A stretch of 64,000 nucleotides of DNA from Zychaea mexicana (lineage: Eukaryota > Mucoromycota > Mucoromycetes > Mucorales > Lichtheimiaceae), in assembly GCF_025766255.1 (NCBI RefSeq), contig NW_026516807.1, positions 1 to 64,000 on the forward strand, in the 5' to 3' direction. Both the position numbers and the translations under genes were made by a program. A model generated the notes under the pieces. The model saw only the letters and a program-made list of their open reading frames with translations. It made no database searches and was not told the origin of the DNA. This document shows positions 31,976-44,434 of this stretch, in pieces; position 1 is the stretch's first letter; every line of letters starts with the position of its first letter.

Positions 31976-32003
31976 GAGAGGAGGGGAGGGGAGGGGAGGG
32001 GAT
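31976..32003. promoter_or_regulatory. GAGGG/CCCCT repeat upstream of OPT
   Basis: Four to five direct copies of GAGGG lie 105-130 bases before the OPT start. Read toward the gene they are CCCCT, the core of the yeast stress-response element. A regulatory role is inferred; it could be simple purine-strand repetition. Confidence 0.35.
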
Positions 32004-34305
32004 GAAGGAAAACAAAAAGTTCCTTTTTTTGCTTAGTCCGCCTAGTATTTATAGTCGATGCATTGGTTGCAGCAGATAGGCAAGTTTTTATCAATCATCA
32101 CATTTTCCCATAGGGCTCTCCCTAATGGGGCTGCAAGGGGCAGACACAGACAAGAAAAAAGCTTGTTGCTGCCGTGCATTACTGTTGCACAAGCATTGAT
32201 AGGTGAAATTCTGACAATTTTGCTCTAAATAACCGTATCGAGTCAGGCTTTTTATTATCGGTTAATACTTTTCGGTCTATAATTCGCCTTATTAGGACTG
32301 TCCATTGGCCGGGTGGGCATAGTACAACGTTCCTAAAACGAGGGTAATACAAGGTTCAGTTCTTTTGTAGAGGCATGCGGTATACTTCCACAGATACCTT
32401 CCTATTTCGTTAGTTTTCTCCTTTTTTAGGATCGCCTGTTTCCGGTTCCGTTTCGCTTTACTTTTTTCCCAGAAGATGAATACAGAAAAGCTACGGACCG
32501 GAAAGGATATTTTACCCATTTAAACAGACGTAGTACCATAATCATCGTTGTTGTTGCTTCTTTTTCCTCTATCTTTCGACTCTTGGAATAATGTGATAAT
32601 CCATATCAAGCATATGTACAAGGTTTTTGGGAGTACGACGAAGGTTACTCTTCGATTCATTTCGTTCTCATCTCCGAGTGCCATCAGGAGCGAAGAAAAG
32701 AATCAAGTGCAAGGTTGCATTTTTCTGTTTTTCTTCGCTCACCTGCGTTGTTCATTCTTCTTTTCTTTTCCGTCGTGCATGCGAAGCATAGTTGCAATGC
32801 TTTGATGCGTCCCATTTAGGTTGCCACCCATCCAATTGTATTTGCTAGTATGGAAGGTGCAGCTCAGTACCAATTACAATCACAGCTTCGATGACTCTTT
32901 TTGACGCGATATGTAATGTTGTGTCGGATCGCAAGTGCGCAACCATCAGAATTTAGAGCTCCGAGTGTAATACTAACTCTATCGCTGTAGTAGAAGTACA
33001 AGTATGTGATAGTCAGCGGTTTTCCTTTTATCGCGCCGATGATGTGATGCCGGATCTGAAAAGGACATCTGCCTTATTTTCTCCTCTATCTGCGCATCGA
33101 CCCGATGGCGTCGTTAATACCTATTTTACACATTGTAATCGTTTGATAGTGATGAAACTAGATTCCTCGGCAAAATCATTTTCTTTTTCATTATAGCAGT
33201 ATAAGCATGTTTTGCTTATCTATTTAACACTCTAACGCAATAAAGTTCTCAGAGTAGTATGCTTTCTTTCCACGAAAAATTATGCGCAAGAGATAAGATA
33301 TGTATAAAACAGGTCAAAAGATGCGGAGCGTTTGCCACCATTTTATTTTTTTCAATGTCTGATCACACCTTTCCCTACTCTAATCGTATGATACCTTACT
33401 ATGCTGGACACAGACACTTTGGCATATTACTATGTCCTCAAAACAAAAGAGATAAAATGGCCAAAATGGTATTTTGTTCCTAAAAGTGTCTTTGCTATCG
33501 ACAAGAAATACGTGTTTCTATTGATCAAGCTAATAAGCGTCCGTTCGCTGATACATAGCGGTGAGCTCACTATATACGTTTTGTTATTGACAGATACAAA
33601 TCACACTTACCAGTCTTCATGCGTCTAATGTTGTTACTGTACCATTCGTAAGGATACACAGATATGTACTACATAGACTATACCTTCAGCTTGCGTTTTC
33701 TTCATCTTCATTGTCGAGTCTACATCCTATGCAGTGGAGACAGCTCCGCCTTATACTAAAACTACTGTATACTTAGTGCTGGTACTTTCTTGTCAGTGAT
33801 CTTTTTAGTAAATCACATTAGACGTTACAGGTTTTTTTATATATCGCCAAGATACAGAAAGAACGCGCGAAAAACAGAGTCCGTATCACCAATGAATTAG
33901 TCTTTCAAAGATATACGGTCAGCCCACAGCCATTCTTTGCACCCATCGTCTTTCTACACTGTATTTGAATCAAACGGCACCAAACATGATCTACTGTTTG
34001 CGTCTGCAGAGTACAACCTTTACCAATAAACAACGATGTAAAATTACTTTTTTGAACCGTATGACACATTATATTTTCACCGAAGTAGTACCAGTCATAT
34101 GAGCCCGAATGTGATAAAGAGCAAACATTCTTTGTTGTGAACTATAGAAGCCGCAAAATGATTATAGCAACTGGCTCAAAAATGCTTGGTTCGCATTGCA
34201 TGGTAATGTGTAGCAATTTTGGGAGAGAGCGGAGGTTCTGATTATGGAAAAGAGTCTCTTTACACACCAACGCTAAAAAAAAAGGTCCCCGCACGATCGC
34301 GTTTA
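32004..34305. other. intergenic region between OPT and SMN
   Basis: No protein or RNA gene is recognised over 2.3 kb. Short frames on both strands lack codon bias or homology. The left 100 bases are the divergent promoter side of OPT, and the right end is the 5' flank of the SMN gene. Confidence 0.6.
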
Positions 34306-35382
34306 ATGAATAGCAACGAAGCAGGCACATCTGCACCTTCAGATCAGCAACCTTACGATAATGAGTACAACGATCTCGACGATCCGGTAGAAAATGTATT
34401 TAACAGTACATCAGCGTACCTAGCCTGCGTCCACTTTTAACCTCTAAACCCGACTTCAAATGAAAAAAATAGGTTGACGATGGCGATGTTGACAACGAAA
34501 ACGACAATGACGATCTTTGGCAAGATACCGATTTGATTCAATACTGGGATGCTGCACTCAAAGGATATAAGGTAAGCTGGTCTTCTTTTCTGTAAGAGTG
34601 CCCGGTATTATAAAAAAAAATATGTATAACACAAACACAATAGAGTTACTACAATAAGGAAGATAATCCTGCAGTATTAATACCCGCACCCAAAAAACGG
34701 TCAGCTACCGCGTAAGCACCCTTTTGCTTTTGTTTTCGAGTTCTTCAGAAAAACTCGACTCAATTTCTTGCAATTATGGATTTTGTAATGGTAGAATATC
34801 AAAACAGCAGCAAAAGAGCGTCACTGGCAAGCGAAAGCGCGTGTCGTTTGATTTACAGAAGGAGCAAGAAGGGGAGGAAGGGGGCGATGATGGACGCAGT
34901 GTCCCGGAGACATTTAAAGCGGCTCCTCCACAAATGGCAGCAGAGGAAGAACAAGAATATGCGCAAGACCAACCGAATGGCGAGGAATATCACGACCAGC
35001 AACAACAACACCACGATGATTATAATAATTATTACTACTATTACGATCAGCAACAACAACAACCGCAATATCCACAAACTGCTCCTCCACCACCTCCTCC
35101 ACCGCCATCATTTTCAGGAACCAGTAGTAGTGGTAGTAGTGAAGGTAATATATATTATATATAGACTGCTGGGATAGTGTGCGACACCACTAACAGCTAT
35201 TAACCTGAAAAAACAAACAGATGAAGCATTTGCAAACTTGATAATGGCATGGTACTATAGTGGATACTACACCGGTTATTACCAAGTAGGTTCTCTTCTC
35301 ACAGTATCCAAGCATTGATATAAAAGTGCGAGCACATATTGATGTACAATTCAACTAGGCTCGATACCGGAGGTCAAGGTAG
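34306..35382 (+). CDS. SMN1: SMN (survival motor neuron) homologue
   Basis: Exons: 34306-34386 (or to 34395), 34473-34571, 34644-34711, 34795-35144, 35221-35285 and 35359-35382, about 228 residues. The N-terminal Gemin2-binding segment contains LWQDTDLIQYWDAALKGYK. The middle has a basic KRKR patch, acidic and Gln/Tyr runs and a Pro tract. The C-terminal YG box reads LIMAWYYSGYYTGYY, the oligomerisation signature of SMN. No Tudor domain is seen, as in fission yeast Smn1. The protein assembles Sm rings on spliceosomal snRNAs in the cytoplasm. The first donor is ambiguous between two phase-0 GT sites. An AATAAA lies at 35424-35429. Confidence 0.88.
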
Positions 35383-35588
35383 CATTAATAATGGTGGTGC
35401 ATGATCAGCATAAGGGGAAGACCAATAAAACAGTTTGCTACGCATTTTATGTAACCATCATTGCTGCGGCAGGCAACGAATGCCTTGCTGCGGTAAGTTG
35501 TCGGTGTTTCAGTTGTGTGTACATATAAATTCTTTCGATTTCCTTGTCAAGGATTCTTTTTCTATTCTACTAATATTAACAACACTAT

Positions 35589-38500
35589 ATGGGTGGTGCG
35601 ACTACTACTGACACAACTTCGACAACCCCTACTACTGCTGCCTCTACTGCTTCTGCTTCTACGAGCTCGAACAATCAGCAATGTGGACCTGCACAAGACA
35701 ACAATCGCCCTCCCAGAAAACACAATCGTCCTAAGCGAAAACCGAAATCCGACAAGTCGGCTACCACTGATTCAGCAGCTACTGGCACTGGTACTTCTGC
35801 TGCTGCCGCTGCCGAAGGCAACACCAACAATAACAATGATGCTACATCTGCAGCTGCAAAACGCCATCGACGGCCCCGGAAAAAGACTAACAACAAGCCG
35901 AATGAACAGCAACAACCACAGTCATCGGATGCTCCTGTGACAGAACAGCAGCAGAAGACTGATCAGGCCAGCCATTCGACCCATCAACAGCCTGCAGCAG
36001 CAACGGGTGCTGGCGTCAACAACGAAAAGAAAAAAAGACAACGCAATCGTCAGCGTAACACTAATAGCAACAGCAATGAGACGAATGGAGAGGGTGGACC
36101 AGGTCGACGGAATCCCAAGTTTACAAAGCATCGTGCTCAAGGTCAACTTAGTACAGAAAACCAAGAGACTGACGCTCCAGACGGTCCGTCTCCGTCAACA
36201 ACAACAAAGAATCACCGGCCTCAAGATAAGGGCAAACGCCCTAGACGAAAGGGTGAGGTCAAAAAGAAGGTTGATCCAAAGGATTTGGCAAGCAGCTTAG
36301 CACAAGATCTCAGAACGGCATCGTACGAGTGCATGGTATGTTGGGATGTTGTGCGCCAAGGCCATCAAACGTGGTCGTGCGACTGTTGTTGGGCAGTTTT
36401 CCATTTGTCCTGTGTTAAGCAATGGGCAAGCAAATCTCTTCAAGGTAAAAGGCATTTGATTTGATGGATATGGAAGAAAAAAAATAACTTACAGGTCACT
36501 GATTTCAAATGATAGAAACCGAAACAAACAAGCCCGTGACGGCATGGCGATGCCCCGGTTGTCAGCATACACGAAAGGCCATACCTAAGGATTACATTTG
36601 TTTCTGTGGTAAACAGCGTAATCCTGATCAAAGTCGATACCTCACGCCACATTCCTGTGATCAATTATGCAAAAAGAGCCGGAATTGCCCACACGAATGT
36701 ACTTTGTAAGTATTTGGACGCTGTATGGAAGAGATGTGTATTTGCTGACAGTGATATATTGTTAGACCGTGCCATCCAGGACCGTGTCCACCATGTACTG
36801 CAATGGGTCCAACCATGTTTTGTTTCTGTGGTGAACACTCTCGGCAAACCCGTTGCGTGGATACCGATTACACAGCACTAGGATACTCGTGTGATGAAGT
36901 GTGTGGCGAGTTACTAGGATGTGAAAAGCATCTTTGTGAGGACAAGTGCCATTTGGGACTATGCAAACCGTGTTCTTTTCAAGAGAAACAAATGTGCTAT
37001 TGTGGCAAACACGATCGTACGGCAGCATGTGGCAGTGAGCGTGGCATATTGAGTGGTGATCATGTTGGATACTACGAATGTGATGATATATGTAATAGGT
37101 AAGATATTCTTCTCCTATTGGTATTTTTGGGATCTACAAGAAGAAACAGTGTAACTCATTTTAAATTATTTATTAATGCATAGACCATTCAAATGCGGCC
37201 AGCATCGTTGCCAAAAGAAATGTCATGTTCAAGATAGCAAGTTAGTCACCTGCCCGTACGATCCAACCATTGTTACTACGTGTCCATGTGGAACGACCAG
37301 TATCACCAAGTTACTGGATGGAGCAAATCGAACATCCTGTACAGATCCGATACCAACCTGCACAGCTATATGCGCAAAACAATTGCCCTGTGGTCATACC
37401 TGCAATCAAACATGCCATTTAGGTGAATGTCCTCCATGCGAAGAGTTAGTACAAGTACACTGTCGGTGCAAGTCGTCAACCTTCCAAGCAACATGCGCCC
37501 GTGTTTGCGAAGTTGCCGGTGGCGAACCGCCATTGTGTGACAAGATCTGTCGTTCAGTGCGCAACTGCGGCCGCCATCAATGTAAAATCCAATGTTGTCC
37601 TGCGAACAAGCAAAAGGGTGCAAAGAAATCCGTTCGACAATCAGGAACTGCACACGATTGCCCCGAAATATGTGGACGTAAATTGTCGTGTGGCATCCAC
37701 GAGTGCAAAGAGCCTTGTCACAAGGGCCGTTGCCAGCCTTGTTTAGGTAAAGTTTCAACTTTTACTATTTTAGGCTTTATGTATCATAAGCGATATGTTA
37801 ACTTACATGTCTTGTTGATTGTAGAAGCGGCATTCGACGAAGTGACCTGCCACTGCGGACGAACGCGTTTGGAACCGCCCGTGCGCTGCGGCACCAAATT
37901 GCCCCCGTGCCCTCATCCATGTATTCGCGAGGCACCTTGTGGCCACGTGCGCCTCGTGCAGCATCCATGTCACCTGGACAGCGAACCGTGCCCACCATGC
38001 GTGATGCTTGTGGCGCGAAAATGTGTGTGTGGCAAGACCGATCTCAAGAACGTCCCTTGTTACCGTGGATCCCCTCGCTGCGGCCGAGTCTGCGAGAAGC
38101 CTCTTGCATGTGGCCGTCACCGTTGCACAAAGACCTGTCACGCCGGTCCTTGCCTTGCTGAAGGTGAAGCGTGCGTGCAAATCTGTAACGGTAAACGAGC
38201 AAAGTGCGACCATCCCTGCGCTAAGAAATGCCACGGTCTTACTCCATGTCCTGAAAACGATCCATGCCAAACGATGGTGCAAGCGGCGTGCAAATGTGGT
38301 CAACACGCACTCCAAGTAGCGTGTAACGCAACCAGTGAAACCATGGGGTCTAAACGTGAATTGAGCTGTAACGATTTCTGTGCCAAAGTCGAAAGAAACC
38401 GCAGACTGGCGTCCGCACTTGAAATCGAACGTGATGTTACACCGGCATCATCATCCTCCCCATCTTCGAGCGGCATCCCATTGGACGAAGCAGTTCCATC

Positions 38501-39413
38501 GACCGATGAACTGGGCTACTATGACGACAGTTTATGCGAATTCTATCTCGAAAATCTAAGGTGGTGCAAGCAGATGGAAACAATGCTTATTGATTTTGTC
38601 AAGGACCAAGCCAAACATGTGCTTCATTGCAAGCCTATGAAGAGCGGCTTCCGGAAATTCATCCATCGTTATAGCGTCCATTTCAACGTTTCCACTGAAT
38701 CAGTCGACCCAGAACCCTATCGCAGCGTTGTTGTTCGTAAGTCACTTGGTCAACCACGGATACCGTCACCGTTGCTTTCAGTTGCTGCACATCATCCTTC
38801 CATGAACCGACCCCCTCCTCCAAATACCACTGCTGGTGCCAAGTCATCGTCATCCAGCAAGCAGCCTGTAAATGCACTATGTCTATCGGATCTAGCCTTT
38901 GGTCTTATCAAGTCTGAACTGGATATGGAATTAGCAGAAGCCTTTGGTGATGGTCTGAAATTTACGTCGGAATGGCTTACGGACGCCGACGCAGTGCTTG
39001 TTGTTCCCACCGTGGATGACTATCCGATTGAAGAAAGGGAGGGGATCGTTTGGGAATTGAAAAAATTGGCCAAGGACAGTTTGACAGCGAGCGGGAATGC
39101 AGCTCGTATAGACTGCTGCTGGGTGGACAAGGAAGGAAAGATCACTTGGACCGAGCGTAAGCAACTTATCCGACATGAGGGTGAACTAAGCGGACACGGC
39201 AGTCAACAACAAAGACCGTCATCATCATCGAGCAATATGTTTGACGCATTGTCATCATCTTCAGACGAAGGTTGGATGCGCGTGACCAAGGAAACAGCAG
39301 ACAATGACGCCTGGGACCAAGAACCTATTGTCAAAGAAAAATCTTCAGCCGTAGCTACAGGTACCACTGCGGGTTTGACTACACCCGAAGACTGGGAAGA
39401 TCTTGGCAAATAG
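35589..39413 (+). CDS. FAP1: FAP1/NFX1-type zinc-finger protein with R3H domain
   Basis: Exons 35589-36444, 36516-36705, 36766-37098, 37184-37746 and 37825-39413 give 1,176 residues. Residues 1-245 are low-complexity, Thr/Ser/Gln and Arg/Lys-rich. A RING/PHD-like C4HC3 finger starts near 246 (YECMVCWDVV). A long array of NF-X1 fingers (CGRHQCKIQCC, CGHTCNQTCHLGECPPC and others) spans about 340-800. An R3H domain (GFRKFIHRYSVHFNVS) lies near 900-960, and a conserved FAP1 C-terminal domain follows. The family acts as nuclear transcription regulators or ubiquitin ligases and, in yeast, binds FKBP12. The fourth intron (37747-37824) is a multiple of three without stops, so retention would still be translatable. 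Confidence 0.92.
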
Positions 39414-39940
39414 TTGAAAATATACACTCGAAAAATAAATTTAAGATGCGAGATTTTGCAATGCTACTTGTATTTGGGGAAATTGCTAGATGCTCTGGTT
39501 AGGGAACAGAAAGTTTGGAAAATGAAAAAGGAGTAGAGGTGGGACCAATTATTATGTATGTGGAGGTATGCTACCAAAGTATGTTGTTTATCACAGCGGT
39601 TTCCCAGTAAGGTCTTGGCGCCTTGATGATATGTTATTTGCTTCTTGTGACATGGCAGTAAGCTGAAGGGGCACTCGTAACCTTAAACGCAAATTCCTTG
39701 CCAACCAGTCACTGCTACTATACCAAAGAGTGTTCCGTGGGCCTCTTTCTACAAGTGGATACATGAACTGGTCACCAACATCAATTTAATAACTGCTTGA
39801 TTCCTTCACTTTAGAATGCACTGTTTTGTTGAAATATGCGGTAGATACTTGGAATTGCTGTCAGTTGTGCTGTACTTCCGGGATTAAATACATCAGTAGT
39901 TCCGACACATTGCTTTTCAACTCATTCACATATTGAACAG
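39414..39940. other. intergenic, FAP1 3' flank
   Basis: An AATAAA at 39433-39438 is a likely poly(A) signal for FAP1. No kinase N-lobe or catalytic loop is found before the kinase fragment. Confidence 0.5.
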
Positions 39941-40303
39941 GTCAAACTCATCGACTTTGGCTCGGCTGTGCTGCTGCCTCGTCGCCAGAATGGTCAACGC
40001 AAGACGTGCCTCCATTCCAAGTTTTACGGAACTGTCTCGTTCGCATCTCCTGAAATCCTGATTGGCAAGCCCTATCAAGCAGAACCGGCCGAAGTGTGGG
40101 CCTTGGGAGTGCTGCTCTACACAATGCTGTTTGGAGAGGTCCCATTTGCCAACCCAGCTATGGCAATTGCAGGTCGATTCGCTAAGCCAAAGGTCCAGGT
40201 TTCGGTCAAGTGCATGCACCTGATCCATTGTATGCTTACCCCATCGGCATCCAAGCGCCCTACTATCCATCAGGTGCTGGCTCATCCTTGGTTACGTTCG
40301 TAA
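39941..40303 (+). pseudogene. orphan C-lobe of a Ser/Thr protein kinase
   Basis: The frame opens at a splice-acceptor-like CAG and reads VKLIDFGSAV (DFG motif), an activation segment with GTVSFASPEIL (APE position), then VWALGVLLYTMLFGEVPF and RPTIHQVLAHPWL, ending with TAA at 40303. That is 120 residues, about half a kinase domain; it resembles PAS-kinase/CAMK-type enzymes. The glycine loop, catalytic Lys and HRD motif are absent from the 530 bases upstream. Either a long intron hides the rest beyond FAP1, or this is a truncated duplicate. It cannot be catalytic alone. Confidence 0.6.
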
Positions 40304-42802
40304 ATAATTATCATCATCATCATCATCATCAACGCTTGCTTTGTTGCCTTAATTAACAACCCATCTCCACTCGCACGCACGCACACACACACCATATTCA
40401 TCCATACACCTCTTCATTGCTTCCTTAATTTCATCAATTCACACTATTAACCCCCCCTTTTTTTCCCAGTTCATATTGCATTCAACTCACTCACACATCT
40501 TTTTCACTTTACATGTTCATCTCAAACTTTAAGCTTAATTTCTTTTTCTTCCTAATACCATCATGTATCTCACATCCACACATTCACCCTGCACAACACA
40601 CACAACAACACAATGCCACCCCTATTCTTTTCTGTTCTAAAAAAAAAGTAAGACCACAGATTACAAGAGCTATTTATGATTAATCAACAAACTGGGTTGC
40701 GCAATCGAAATTATTTTAATTTCTTCTTTTTTTGTTACATGTAGGCTTCGAAATTCTATTTGACGTTGTATCATTTGTCCTTTAGTAAGAAAGCTCTAAG
40801 CCAGCAGAACAACTAATAAAAGCACGTGAAAAAAGGAAACTTGCCTCTTCTTGCCCAATGTGGCGGCCACTCGTGATGTACACCTTAGGGCCGCGGTCTT
40901 CTCCGACGACCCTTTCATCCTTGTACTTTCGTACTAGTGCCACTGTTCCTTGCGTGTTGCCGTACATCAAGTTACATCGCTTATCCAAGTTGAACCGGTT
41001 CGGAGAGAGCAAGAGCAAGAGAGACAGAGCTATCAAAAAAAAAAAAGAAGAGACTCGATCGTGAGTAATCAATAGCACAGTCATCATCATCTTTGACACA
41101 CACCATGTACACTCTTGCTTCTCTCCTTTAACCGGTTCAGAGAGAGCAAGAGCAAGAGACAGAGCTATCAAAAAAAAAAAAAAGAAGAGGCTCGATCGTG
41201 AGTAATCAATAGCACAGTCATCATCATCTTTGACACACACCATGTACACTCTTGCTTCTCTCCTCCTTTAAAGCAGTAACCGGGCGAGGCCGAGGAGGAG
41301 ACGGCTATAGAAATGAAAGAAAGCAAGAGATTTGATCGTGAGTCGTCGTGATACTTCTTGACAGACATGCACACTACCACACGCACGGCCATGCGATGGA
41401 TCCCGTTTCCCAAGAGTTATACGTACAGTTGGTGACGAGGAGGAGAAGGAGAAAGAGAAGGAGAAAGAAGCGGAAGAGAAGAGGCCAAAGAACTATGGAT
41501 GGGTGGGTACGCGTACCTTTTTATACAAGACTCGTTGTGAATAATTGGAAAATCGATTAGATTCTTTGGCAATTGCGTGATTTGTCTGTTGTCCAATAGC
41601 CAAACGAGCGCATAGGCGATGAGGTCAACATTAAGAAAGAGCACAATGCATGTTTCAGTCAACAGTGCGGCAGAAAAACGATCGTTTTTCATTGACCATT
41701 CTACATTATTAGCTATAGTGTCGTCGTTTATTATTCGAGGATTGTATCAATATTGGCATCATTCTATAGCCACGGCTCTGCTCTACATGAATCTTTCTTT
41801 GCTGAATGACGAACATAGTCAGTTTATATGAAAAGGAAGGAAGAAGAGGTCACTGTCGCAACTGACACGAACCAACTGCATGCTTCAGATTCGATTGTTG
41901 GAGAAACAAGTTTTAGACACGGTGAAGGGAAACCTGGCATCGTCTTTTTAAGACTAGGCAATTTCCAAAGCAATATTCCGCCGCAATTATCGTCGTAATT
42001 GTACATGATATTAGTATCATGTTAAAGCTAAAGACCTGCCCTTTCTTTTGATAACCTATTGCTAATGTGTCATGAATGGATAAAGAATGAACGGGAAGGA
42101 GTAAAGAGTTTGTACAGGACTCGTGGGAAGGCAAGTTCCCGATGCATGAATTTCCTGCAATTGCTTCCGCTGCACACAAGTACGGGAAAACATTGACGCG
42201 TTTGTTGTATAGAAAATGATCGTGCTATTTTGTGCGCTGTAGCATTCAAGCCAAAATTAATGAGAGTGTTATCCTCCCAGTAAGGAGGATAAAGGTACCC
42301 GACGAAGGGTTATGGTGTCGCATCAAAAGTTGAGAGGCTAAATCAATATGAAGTCACTGCGCTCAATTTAATAGTAACACTGCTCAAAAGAAAGAGTATG
42401 TGGCAATTTGCGGTATACTACGCTAATATTTCCCTGGGACAAAAAGACTTTATATAAGCTTAGTTGTATGTCATGGTTGTTGAGGGACCAACCCTAAGCT
42501 TTTGCCTCTCAATGTGACACTTGATTATATAGACGTGGAATATCATGCGTAAAAAAGGTACATCTCGGATTTTGCGTATGACTATTGCAATTGCGTTACC
42601 GTCGACAGTGACGATAATGAAGTCCACCAAGTTATCGCTGAAAGATCAATTCTCTGACGCGTTCGTTCTGTGTGATTAGTTTTAAAGTTATAAAAGCTAG
42701 TTGATGTGGACGTTTTTCCTAAGTACAGCAAGTTGGCATTTTTAATTTTCAAACCCATACTATGTATTTCGTCTTATCCATGTTATTCCATCTATTTGCA
42801 TC
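40304..42802. other. gene-poor region with tandem repeats
   Basis: It starts with ATC and CA simple repeats. A minus-strand frame (40782-41249) has one convincing non-repeat piece (RCNLMYGNTQGTVALVRKYKD and on to SGRHIG, about 40850-40990) that could be a coding remnant of unknown type; the rest of that frame is repeat-derived. From 41300 to 42700 nothing is recognised. The last 100 bases are probably the LINE 5' region. Confidence 0.45.
40994..41345. repeat. 137-bp tandem repeat, 2.5 copies
   Basis: The unit starts ACCGGTTCRGAGAGAGCAAG and contains an A-run, a GATCGTGAGTAATCAATAGC segment and a CTTGCTTCTCTCC end. Copies start at about 40994 and 41131, with a partial diverged third from 41278. 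Confidence 0.85.
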
Positions 42803-44293
42803 ATGGCTCTTCCGCACAAAAATCACACCCGGCAGGGTACAAGCCCTGCCTCACCCCAATCGCCCCCAAAACCGCAAAAACTCAACGTTCCTCGACTTTC
42901 ATACGCCAAAGTCGTTCAGAAACATCGACAGTCGCTCATGCGACAAGAATCAGAGACTAGAGAATTGCTTGACGATAAAAACAACACCCGCACTACTCGG
43001 GTTATCCATTCCAACATCTGGCGTGTTGGTGGATCACCCGCCTCAGCAGACAGTGTCTACTTCGACGTTAGTAGCCGTACCGAACCAATCCCGCGTATTC
43101 TTGCCACCATCAACCAGCAGTTCCCCGAGAATTGTGGTGCGCAATCAATCCAAGAAGGCTCTCGCGTTATCATCGAGCTCTACTCTGAGGACCCGGAAGT
43201 GATTCAAGCTGCCTTAACCCAAGGACTTCACTTTAAAGACGGCGTTATCATTCTCGCCTGCAACACTCTATCAGGAGATGCCCAGATCAAGAAAGTGCAC
43301 CTATCCCATCTCCCCTACAGGAACCACACTGCATTAGTCGCGGGCGTATACGGCAAGGTATTAGACTGCGGCATCTATTGAGACGCCGTGTCCGGCATGT
43401 ACCTAGGCAATGGCTTCGCGGTGCTGGACCGCCAACCTATACGAGATGAGCAACCTTACTATGACCTCGCACACCGTGTTCAATGGGAAACAACTGAAGA
43501 GTGCTTCTACGCCACCTGGGCCTCCATGGCTCTACATTGCTCGCGTTGCCACAAACCCGACCACCATGTTCGCATCTGCCCGGAACGCCCTCAGGCATAT
43601 CGTGCCTGCTGGACCTGCGGACATGTCGGGCACATTTCGGCCGGCTGCCCGGACAACCCCAACAGCTACAAAGGGAAAACTAACAAGCGTCGCCGCAACG
43701 CCGACCGTCAGACCAAGAGTACCATCTCTATCACCGCCCAGGCTACAGACAACAGCAAAGTAGTAGCACAGCGTAACACCGATTCTACCGATGTGAGTCA
43801 TAAGGTCAGCAAGGCTACTGTCGTGCAAGAGCCAGAACACACCACCACGGATCCCTCTGATACTGAAATGCACATATCCGACGGGAGCTCCGTCTCCGAT
43901 TCCGATTCGCTTTACAACGTGGGTAGCGACACAGAGGAAGGCGAACATACCTCTGTCCCACGTCCACAAGCTACTGTCGAAGTAGTCGATGCTGCCCTAC
44001 TCAATATCGAACAAGAAAAGGCTGCACGTCCTGATGCTTACCGTATTTGGGCCGATCAATTCGAAACCAAAGAAGCGTCGCCATCCTGGTACAAGGCATG
44101 GCCCATGTCTGCACACAATCGCTCGGTCCTCGAATCCATGTCTCACCGTGATCAAATGACTTTGCTCGCCTTATTGGAAGCACGTGTCACACCACCAACG
44201 GCATACAAGACGCGCAGTAACCGACAAGTTATGCTGACCGACAACGCAGATAAAGCTATCACTACTAGTACGCCTGGGTCGTCGTCTCACTAA
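42803..44293 (+). pseudogene. LINE ORF1 (gag-like, two CCHC knuckles) with an internal stop
   Basis: A single frame from ATG 42803 to TAA at 44293, broken only by TGA at 43379-43381. It has a basic N-terminus, then a gag-like fold region (ILATINQQFPENCGAQSI ... EDPEVIQAALTQGLHF). Two adjacent CCHC zinc knuckles follow (CSRCHKPDHHVRIC and CWTCGHVGHISAGC) near 43540-43650. An acidic Ser/Asp region and a helical end complete it. This is the usual first protein of fungal non-LTR retrotransposons and packages the RNA. Composition is more GC-rich than the surrounding intergenic DNA. Confidence 0.8.
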
Positions 44294-44339
44294 GACGCGA
44301 CCCAACGACTTTACGTATCCCATTTGCCAAACATCCAAT

Positions 44340-44430
44340 CATCCATAATCACGATCAAAAACAATATACTCAAATTATGCGCGTTAAACTGCAACAGTTT
44401 ACGCAAAACAAACAATCCCGACTCGAGCCT
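44340..44430 (+). pseudogene. first codons of LINE ORF2 (APE endonuclease)
   Basis: About 45 bases after ORF1 the frame reads ILKLCALNCNSLRKTNNPDSSL, the typical N-terminal strand and Asn motif of an APE-type LINE endonuclease. It stops at about 44420-44440, where it meets sequence coding for a MULE transposase on the other strand. The reverse transcriptase is gone. Confidence 0.65.
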
Positions 44431-44434
44431 CGTC

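Noticed and set aside
34853..35111. Minus-strand hydrophobic frames opposite SMN
   Set aside because: They arise from the complement of Gln/Tyr/Asp codon runs.
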